From positions 1-9,310 of the forward strand of contig JAGWMT010000116.1 of assembly GCA_028871595.1 (NCBI GenBank): a stretch of DNA of 9,310 nucleotides, given 5' to 3'. A program made the position numbers and the translations under genes. The DNA is from Elusimicrobiota bacterium. Its GTDB lineage: Bacteria > Elusimicrobiota > Elusimicrobia > UBA1565 > UBA9628. The notes beneath the pieces were generated by a model that worked only from the letters and a program-made list of their open reading frames with translations, was not told the origin of the DNA and made no database searches. Every line of letters starts with the position of its first letter. Positions within the stretch are counted from its first letter, which is position 1. Positions 4,425 to 9,310 of this stretch are shown in pieces.

Positions 4425-6845
4425 TTACTGGCAGGACTCGCAGCTCTCCGGGTTCTCCAGGGAGCAGGCGACCTTCTCCGCGTCCGTCGGCGCGGCGGCG
4501 GGAGCCGTCGGAACCGGGGCGGCCGTGACGGTGGCGGTCACGGTCGTCTTCGCGATCTTGGTCGCGGGGCGGGAGCGGAGGTAATACGTGGTCTTGAGCC
4601 CCTTCTTCCACGCGTACATGTACATGGAGGAAAGCTTGCCGATGTTCGGGCTCTCCATGAAGAGGTTCAGGGACTGGCTCTGGTCGATGAACGCGCCGCG
4701 GTCGGCGGCCATGTCGATCAGCGAGCGCTGGGGGACTTCCCAGACGGTGCGGAAGACGGCCCGCACGTTCTCCGGGATCTCGGCGATGTCCTGGATGGAG
4801 CCTTCGGACATCTTGATGCGGTTGCGCATTTCCTCGTTCCAGAGACCCAGCTTCTTGAGCTCCAGGCACAGGTACTTGTTGACCTGCAGGAACTCGCCGG
4901 ACAAAGTCTCGCGCTTGAAGAGGTTCGAGATCTGCGGCTCGATGGCCTCGTAGGAGCCGACGATGGACGCGATCGTCGCCGTCGGCGCGATGGCCAGCAG
5001 CAGGGAGTTGCGCAGGCCCTTCTTGACCATCTCCGCGCGCAGCTTCTCCCACCGGGTCATGTCCGACGGGGTCACGCCCCACAGCTCGAACTGGAACACC
5101 CCCTTCGCCGCTTTCGTCTCCGGAAAGGCCAGATGCGGGCCCTTCGCTCCGGAAAGCTCGACCGACGCCGACAGCGCGTGGAAGTAGATTTCCTCGTTGA
5201 TCTTCTTGGACAGCTCGCGCGCTTCCGGCGCGTCGAACGACAGCCCCATCTGGAAGAACGCGTCCTGCAGGCCCATCACGCCCAAGCCCACCGGCCGCCA
5301 CTTCTTGTTGGAGTCCGCGGCCGCCTGCGTCGGGTAGAAGTTGATGTCCACCACGCGGTCCAGGTACTTCACCGCGGTGCGGACGTTGGCCGCCAGCTTC
5401 ACGAAGTCGAAGCGGCCGTCCTCCACGTACTTGCTCAGGTTGATCGAGCCCAGGTTGCAGACGGCGGTCTCGCCCTGGGAGGTGACCTCGATGATCTCCG
5501 TGCACAGGTTCGACGAGTGCACGACGTTCGCCGGCGACCCGGTCTGGTTGGACTTCAGGTTGCTGGCGTCCTTGAAGTTCATCCAGCCGTTGCCGGTTTC
5601 GGCCAGGGACTTCATCATCTTCGCGTAGAGGTCGCGCGCCTTGACCTGGCGGACGAAGAGCTTCTTCGCCTCGCCTTCCAGGTACGCCTCCTCGAACGCC
5701 TTGCCGTACAGGTCGGTCAGCTGCGGCATCGTCTTCGGATCGAACAGCGACCAGAGGGCGTCCTCCTCGACGCGCTGCATGAACAGGTCGGGGATCCAGT
5801 GGGCGAGGTGCAGGTTGTGCGCGCGCCGGGCGGCGTCGCCGGTGTTCTCGCGCAGCTCCAGGAACTCCTCGATGTCCGGGTGCCACGTCTCCAGGTACAC
5901 CGCGCACGCGCCCTTGCGCTTGCCGCCCTGGTTGACCGCGACCACCGAGCTGTCCAGCGTCTTCAGCCACGGGATGATGCCGTTGGACTTCCCGTTCGTC
6001 GAGCGGATCAGCGAGCCGCGCGCGCGGATGCGCGAATACGACACGCCGATGCCGCCGGAGAACTTGGAGAGCAGGGCGATGTCGGTGTAGCGGTTGTAGA
6101 TGGCTTCCAGGTCGTCGATCGGGCTGTCCAGCAGGTAGCACGACGACATCTGCGGGTGCTTCGTGCCCGAGTTGAACAACGTCGGGGAGCTGGGCATGTG
6201 CTCGAAGCGGGAGATCAGGTTGTAGAACTCCACGGCCTCCTGCACGTTCTCGGCCAGGCCGCAGGCGACGCGCATGAAGAAATACTGCGGCGCCTCCAGC
6301 ACCTCGCGCGTCTCCGGGTTCTTGAGGAGGTAGCGGTCGTACACCGTGCGCAGGCCGAAGTACTCGAACAACTCCGAGCGGTTGAAGTCGATCGCGTCGT
6401 TGAGCTTGCGCGCGTTGACGGCGACGAACTGCCCGACCTTGTCGGAGATCAGGCCGTGCCGGACGCCGGCGGAGATGGACTGGGAGAACGAATGAATGTC
6501 CTGGTTCTCGATTTCCTTCAGGATGTAGGTGGTGAGCAGGCGCGCCGCCAGGCGCGAGTACTCGGGCTCCTCGGCGATGAGCAGCGCGGAGGTCTGGATC
6601 GAAAGATTGTCGAGCTCCTTCGTGGTGGCGCCGTCGTACAGGCCGCCGATGGTTTTGGTGGCGATCTTCAGCACGTCCACGTTCTCAAGACCCTGGCCGC
6701 AGCGCGCGACGGCGCGCACGATCTTGTTGACGTCGACCGGTTCGAGGGAGCCGCTGCGCTTGCGCACCTGCATGGTGGCGGCCATCGCATCCTCGTTGTT
6801 CGTGCTGCTGGGAGTGACAGGCGTGGTTTGAGCAGCCGTGTTCAT
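4425..6845 (-). CDS. nrdA: Class I ribonucleotide reductase, α (catalytic) subunit with ATP-cone
   Basis: The 806-residue catalytic subunit reducing ribonucleoside diphosphates, the only de novo route to DNA precursors visible here. An ATP-cone (about 25-115, MQVRKRSGSLEPVDVNKIVRAV onward) indicates overall on/off control by ATP/dATP. The barrel carries Cys236 (SSCYLL) and Cys463 (AVCNLGSINL), the redox pair, and Asn446-Cys448-Glu450 (SNLCTEII), the active-site triad with the thiyl-radical cysteine. Tyr754-Tyr755 (KTTYYLRS) is the radical-transfer pair. An Ala/Pro/Thr-rich linker (about 768-788) leads to the shuttle cysteines at 794, 802 and 805, ending CESCQ. The ATG at 6845 is supported by GGAG six bases upstream; Met21 and Met25 are weaker alternatives. 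It precedes nrdB, its partner. Confidence 0.97.
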   Translation of the reverse strand: MNTAAQTTPVTPSSTNNEDAMAATMQVRKRSGSLEPVDVNKIVRAVARCGQGLENVDVLKIATKTIGGLYDGATTKELDNLSIQTSALLIAEEPEYSRLAARLLTTYILKEIENQDIHSFSQSISAGVRHGLISDKVGQFVAVNARKLNDAIDFNRSELFEYFGLRTVYDRYLLKNPETREVLEAPQYFFMRVACGLAENVQEAVEFYNLISRFEHMPSSPTLFNSGTKHPQMSSCYLLDSPIDDLEAIYNRYTDIALLSKFSGGIGVSYSRIRARGSLIRSTNGKSNGIIPWLKTLDSSVVAVNQGGKRKGACAVYLETWHPDIEEFLELRENTGDAARRAHNLHLAHWIPDLFMQRVEEDALWSLFDPKTMPQLTDLYGKAFEEAYLEGEAKKLFVRQVKARDLYAKMMKSLAETGNGWMNFKDASNLKSNQTGSPANVVHSSNLCTEIIEVTSQGETAVCNLGSINLSKYVEDGRFDFVKLAANVRTAVKYLDRVVDINFYPTQAAADSNKKWRPVGLGVMGLQDAFFQMGLSFDAPEARELSKKINEEIYFHALSASVELSGAKGPHLAFPETKAAKGVFQFELWGVTPSDMTRWEKLRAEMVKKGLRNSLLLAIAPTATIASIVGSYEAIEPQISNLFKRETLSGEFLQVNKYLCLELKKLGLWNEEMRNRIKMSEGSIQDIAEIPENVRAVFRTVWEVPQRSLIDMAADRGAFIDQSQSLNLFMESPNIGKLSSMYMYAWKKGLKTTYYLRSRPATKIAKTTVTATVTAAPVPTAPAAAPTDAEKVACSLENPESCESCQ

Positions 6846-6990
6846 CCTTTTCTCCGTGAATTTTGTAGCGTTCTTATGCCCGGTTCCGCGGCGCGGCCCG
6901 CGCGCGATTCCGAGCAGGGCTCTAGAATAACCGATGGGAATATTTTTGTAAAGACCCAGATGGACACCCGGGATTGATGAGAGGTTTCAA
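6846..6990. other. Divergent intergenic region between nrdA and the SCO1/SenC gene
   Basis: 145 bp holding the nrdA promoter and GC-rich leader on one strand and the ribosome binding site AGAGG (6980-6984) of the SCO1 gene on the other. A seven-codon open frame, MRGFKCC (6977-7000), overlaps the SCO1 start in another frame. The centre (6924-6952) is clearly AT-rich against the rest. Confidence 0.6.
6924..6952 (-). promoter_or_regulatory. Promoter of nrdAB
   Basis: On the minus strand TTTACA (6952-6947) and TATTCT (6929-6924) are spaced by 17 bases. The predicted start near 6917 gives a leader of about 70 bases containing a GC-rich stem (GCGCG at 6891-6895 with CGCGC at 6899-6903). No clear NrdR-box pair was found by eye. 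The same -10 area read on the plus strand contains TAGAAT (6923-6928), a possible divergent -10 box for the SCO1 gene. Confidence 0.55.
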
Positions 6991-7551
6991 GTGCTGTTGA
7001 GTGCTGTTTTCTATATTGCGACTATTGTCATTTCGGGTTGCGCGAAGGCTCCGCCGCCGCTCCGCGCCCTTCCCGACTTTTCGCTCACCGCGGTGACGGT
7101 GGACGGAACCTCGCCGCTCGACCTGCGCGCCCTCCGCGGCCGCGTCTGGATCGCCGATTTCGTGTACACGCGCTGCGCCGGTCCGTGCCCGATGCTGAGC
7201 GCGAACATGGCCGGATTGCAGAAGCGCCTCCCGAAATCCGTCGGCCTTCTGTCGTTCACCGTGGACCCCGATCATGATTCGCCCGAGGTCCTCACCGAGT
7301 ACGCGCGCAAGTTCGGCGCGGACCCGCAGCGCTGGTGGTTCGTCGCCGGGGACAAGCCGTCGCTGGTCAAGCTGTTCCGCGACGGCTTCCAGATCGCGGT
7401 GGCGGAGAGCGCCGCGGCGCCCGAGGGGCAGAACGTGGCGCACACGACGAAGTTCGTGCTGATCGACGGCGAGGGGCGCATCCGCGGGTACTACGACGGC
7501 GACGATGCCGCCTCGTTGGACAAGCTCGCGGCCGACGCGTCGCGGCTTTAA
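6991..7551 (+). CDS. SCO1/SenC-family copper chaperone, predicted lipoprotein
   Basis: A thioredoxin-fold protein of 186 residues. The family delivers copper to, or keeps reduced, the CuA site of cytochrome oxidases, and can act as a periplasmic thiol reductase. The copper-binding pair is Cys62 and Cys66 in CAGPCP, with the third ligand His151 in VAHTTKFVLID. FTVDPDHDSPEVL (89-101) is typical of the family. The N-terminus is a lipoprotein signal: hydrophobic LLSAVFYIATIVISGC with Cys17 as the lipidation site, so the domain should be anchored outside the inner membrane. The start is GTG at 6991, supported by AGAGG six bases upstream and the intact signal peptide. No oxidase genes are in view. 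Its TAA shares TTAA with the convergent membrane-protein gene. Confidence 0.93.
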   Translation: MLLSAVFYIATIVISGCAKAPPPLRALPDFSLTAVTVDGTSPLDLRALRGRVWIADFVYTRCAGPCPMLSANMAGLQKRLPKSVGLLSFTVDPDHDSPEVLTEYARKFGADPQRWWFVAGDKPSLVKLFRDGFQIAVAESAAAPEGQNVAHTTKFVLIDGEGRIRGYYDGDDAASLDKLAADASRL

Positions 7552-7964
7552 GCGCGCTTCGAGCGCAAGTGGAGCAGGAATGGAGCGAGCAGGATCGCGC
7601 CCAGCCAGGTGTGAACGAAGGCGGCTCCGGAACGCGTCGTCTCGCCGACGGCATAGAAAAGAAGGGGGACCGTCGCGAACAGAATTCCGAAGCAAGCGAG
7701 CAGGATCACTCCGCTTTTCTTCTTTTTGCGCTGCTTGAGGCCGGGCTCGACGTGCGCGCTCCAAAGGTAGCCGAACAGGATCAGGAAAAATAATCCGGCG
7801 ACGGAATGCGCGTGCAGGACGGACGGCTTCCAGGGCGACGGCTGCGGACCGTAGCCCTCGTCGGTCGTAAACCACCTGGCCAGCGCCCAGACGGCCAGGC
7901 CCGAGGCGTACAGAAGCGCCGAGGTCCAGAGCAGGACGGATTTGAATCGCCGTCCCAGCTTCAT
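7548..7964 (-). CDS. Small His-containing four-helix membrane protein, function unknown
   Basis: 138 residues with four hydrophobic segments (about 9-29, 50-70, 85-106, 114-132) and basic loops (RRFK at the start, KQRKKKK at 77-83, RSKR at the end), suggesting both termini and the middle loop face the cytoplasm. Histidines at 51 and 53 lie at the start of helix 2, His71 at its end, His118 at the start of helix 4 and His132 at its end, near membrane faces. This pattern recalls small b-type cytochrome or DUF4405-like proteins, but no family signature is certain. The ATG at 7964 overlaps the FMN-binding gene's stop as ATGA, so the two are translationally coupled. An electron carrier feeding the FMN-binding protein is a reasonable inference only. 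Confidence 0.75.
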   Translation of the reverse strand: MKLGRRFKSVLLWTSALLYASGLAVWALARWFTTDEGYGPQPSPWKPSVLHAHSVAGLFFLILFGYLWSAHVEPGLKQRKKKKSGVILLACFGILFATVPLLFYAVGETTRSGAAFVHTWLGAILLAPFLLHLRSKRA

Positions 7965-8512
7965 CGGGAAGGCGCCCCGTTCAGAACGTGATGCACGGCG
8001 AGGACCCGTCTCACGCCGCGGGTCACGGCCTCCGAAGTGATGCTGGCGCCCGTGATGTTGCGCAGCCCGCGGCGGATCAGGAGGTCCTCGGTCAACGTCT
8101 TGCCGCGGAATTGGCCGAGCCATTTCTTCGGGGCCATGTATTCGTCGGGCTCGGCGAAGGACAGGATTTCCACGAAGCGCACGGAGGCGTCCGGATCCAC
8201 CACCACCATGAACGTTTCGTTCATCGTCCGCACTTTATGCGATTCGAAGTAGGCCGTGCCGGCGACTCCTTGGGAGGACGTTCCGACGTAGTAGGTCCAG
8301 ACGTGGGAGCCGAGCGGGGAGCCGGCGTCCGTCTCGGCCGCGGAGGCCTGGGCGTCCGTCAAGAAAGCGGTCTTCCGTTCGACCTTCGTTCCTTCAGGGA
8401 AGGCCAGGGCGAGAGCCTCCTTTTGGGACAGAAGGACCTTCGCCGAGGCGACCGCCGGGAAGGACGCCGTCAGGAACAGCCCTAAAATATATATCCGGCG
8501 CCGAAGTTCCAC
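7961..8512 (-). CDS. Exported FMN-binding-domain protein
   Basis: 183 residues. The N-terminus MELRRRIYILGLFLTASFPAVASA is a Sec signal peptide with likely cleavage after Ala24. The mature part ends in the FMN_bind domain signature ITGASITSEAV (153-163), preceded by EPDEYMAPKKWLGQFRGK (121-138), as in other small proteins of this family. In this family ApbE attaches FMN covalently to the residue after GA, usually Thr in SGAT; here it is Ser157. The start is GTG at 8512, inside the end of the porin gene (31-bp overlap), with GGGAG seven bases upstream; the frame stays open further upstream but lacks a signal peptide there. Lies between porin and membrane-protein genes in one operon. Probably a periplasmic electron carrier; substrate unknown. 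No apbE gene in view. Confidence 0.85.
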   Translation of the reverse strand: MELRRRIYILGLFLTASFPAVASAKVLLSQKEALALAFPEGTKVERKTAFLTDAQASAAETDAGSPLGSHVWTYYVGTSSQGVAGTAYFESHKVRTMNETFMVVVDPDASVRFVEILSFAEPDEYMAPKKWLGQFRGKTLTEDLLIRRGLRNITGASITSEAVTRGVRRVLAVHHVLNGAPSR

Positions 8513-9310
8513 TGGTTGACTCCCGTGCGGGCCTGATTGCGCTTCCACTGCTGGTCCAGCTTGAGGACGACCTGGGTGATCGGCTTGTACGACACGCCGA
8601 GCGTGTACTCCACGCGGCTGTTCGCCGGGTCCTTCGCGAAGCCCGCCGGAACCCGCCACTGCGTGTCATACCGTTCGTAGCGGACGAAGGGCGACAGCGA
8701 CTGTCCCTTGGCGTCGGGGAGCAAAGTGAACGCGTCGAAGGACGCCTCCGCGTAGCCGCCGAATAGGCGGCGGCCGATGGATTGGTTTCCCGTGAAGCCC
8801 TGGGCGACGTTGAGGTCGGAGGCGCCGCCGATCGTTCCCTCGGCGTAGAGGGCGCGCGCGGAGGCGCCGCGCCACTGCGCTTGGGCGTGGGCTTCCCACA
8901 GCGTCACCGGAACGGTCGCGGCCGAGTTTCCCCGGTCGGCGCGCGCCAGATAGAGTCCCGCGCCGGCCTTGACGCCGGGAGCGAGCGCGGCGTCCAGCCG
9001 CGAAGCCCAGGCCAGATCGTCCGACGGGCTGCGGGCGCCCTCGGTGTTCGAGCCCAGGATGCCGTCGGCGGCGCTGAAGCCGTCGGACGCGGGGTCCGTG
9101 GTCTTCGCCGCGCTGAGGGACTGAAGCGCGTAGGTTCGGTAGGAGAACGGCCCCGCCTCGCCGAAGAGGCCCGCGCCGTTCTGATGCCAGGTGGAGGGGA
9201 TGATGTAGGTTTCGACGCTGGGACGGTTGACGCCGTGGAACGCGGTCGGCTCGTGGACCTCGTTGACGATGCCGAGCGGGACGATGACGTGGCCGACGCG
9301 GGCGCCGAGC
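8482..9310 (-). CDS. Outer-membrane β-barrel porin (5' end outside window)
   Basis: 276 visible residues of a β-barrel, entering from the right edge in frame and ending at 8482. Alternating-polarity strands, for example GAGLYLARADRG, SPFVRYERYD, RVEYTLGVSYK and QVVLKLDQQWKRN, are separated by short turns. The C-terminus WNFGAGYIF ends in Phe, the signal recognised for barrel assembly by BAM. Near the edge LGIVNEVHEPTAFHGVNRPSVE and IIPSTWHQNGAGLFGE resemble the plug/loop part of phosphate-selective porin (OprO/P)-like proteins, the best guess for family. Substrate cannot be read. First visible gene of the operon with the FMN-binding and membrane proteins; its last 31 bp contain the start of the next gene. 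Shows the organism has an outer membrane. Confidence 0.82.
   Translation of the reverse strand, partial: LGARVGHVIVPLGIVNEVHEPTAFHGVNRPSVETYIIPSTWHQNGAGLFGEAGPFSYRTYALQSLSAAKTTDPASDGFSAADGILGSNTEGARSPSDDLAWASRLDAALAPGVKAGAGLYLARADRGNSAATVPVTLWEAHAQAQWRGASARALYAEGTIGGASDLNVAQGFTGNQSIGRRLFGGYAEASFDAFTLLPDAKGQSLSPFVRYERYDTQWRVPAGFAKDPANSRVEYTLGVSYKPITQVVLKLDQQWKRNQARTGVNQWNFGAGYIF

Noticed and set aside
4420..6141. A 573-codon minus-strand frame within nrdA
   Set aside because: Out-of-frame shadow of nrdA with Arg/Gly/Pro-rich composition.
3699..6977. A 1092-codon open frame on the plus strand opposite nrdA and nrdB
   Set aside because: It is the exact antisense of two well-conserved genes, its product is a low-complexity mix of Leu, Val, Asp, Gly, Arg and His typical of reversed GC-rich codons, and it has no recognisable domain.
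6922..7875. A 317-codon minus-strand frame over the SCO1 gene
   Set aside because: Arg/Ala-rich shadow; the SCO1 motifs on the other strand are intact.
8513..8659. Longer N-terminus for the FMN-binding protein (232 codons)
   Set aside because: The extra residues lack a signal peptide and overlap conserved porin strands; GTG 8512 has a ribosome binding site and directly starts a signal peptide.

Overview
This is a GC-rich bacterial window with tightly packed genes. A β-barrel outer-membrane porin at the right edge points to a Gram-negative cell. The lineage cannot be fixed from sequence alone. The mixture (an actinobacterial-style CysM/Mec/CysO cysteine cassette beside an outer-membrane porin, an AbrB/RelE toxin-antitoxin pair and class I ribonucleotide reductase) would fit a deep-branching Gram-negative phylum such as Elusimicrobiota or a deltaproteobacterial relative, but that is a guess.

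Region 1 (1-2424, minus strand) is a four-gene operon: cysM (PLP-dependent cysteine synthase), a JAMM metalloprotease (Mec-like), a ThiS/MoaD-fold sulfur carrier (CysO-like) and a MoeB/ThiF adenylyltransferase that runs off the left edge. The junctions are very tight: a GTGA stop/start overlap, a 6-bp gap and an 11-bp overlap. Together they look like the sulfur-carrier route to cysteine known from Mycobacterium tuberculosis. MoeB adenylates the carrier C-terminus so it can be thiocarboxylated, CysM joins the thiocarboxylate to an activated serine, and the JAMM protease releases cysteine. Two features stand out. The carrier does not end in Gly-Gly but carries five further residues, so it should need trimming first. 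The promoter has a near-consensus -35/-10, is overlapped by a dyad close to the IscR/Rrf2 consensus, and predicts a leaderless cysM transcript.

Region 2 (2386-3330) holds an intergenic stretch with repeat-like and possibly decayed coding sequence. It is followed by a plus-strand toxin-antitoxin pair (AbrB-fold antitoxin, RelE/ParE-fold toxin) with its own promoter and a strong terminator array shared with the convergent nrdB.

Region 3 (3333-6952, minus strand) is nrdA-nrdB, the aerobic class I ribonucleotide reductase. The catalytic, metal-binding and radical-transfer residues I looked for are all present, and a perfect 14-bp hairpin lies between the two genes.

Region 4 (6991-9310) is an envelope and redox region. 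A plus-strand SCO1/SenC copper-chaperone lipoprotein converges, with overlapping stop codons, on a minus-strand operon. That operon encodes a porin (5' end outside the window), an exported FMN-binding-domain protein and a small His-containing four-helix membrane protein. The gene order suggests an extracytoplasmic electron-transfer or metal-related module whose function is not known.
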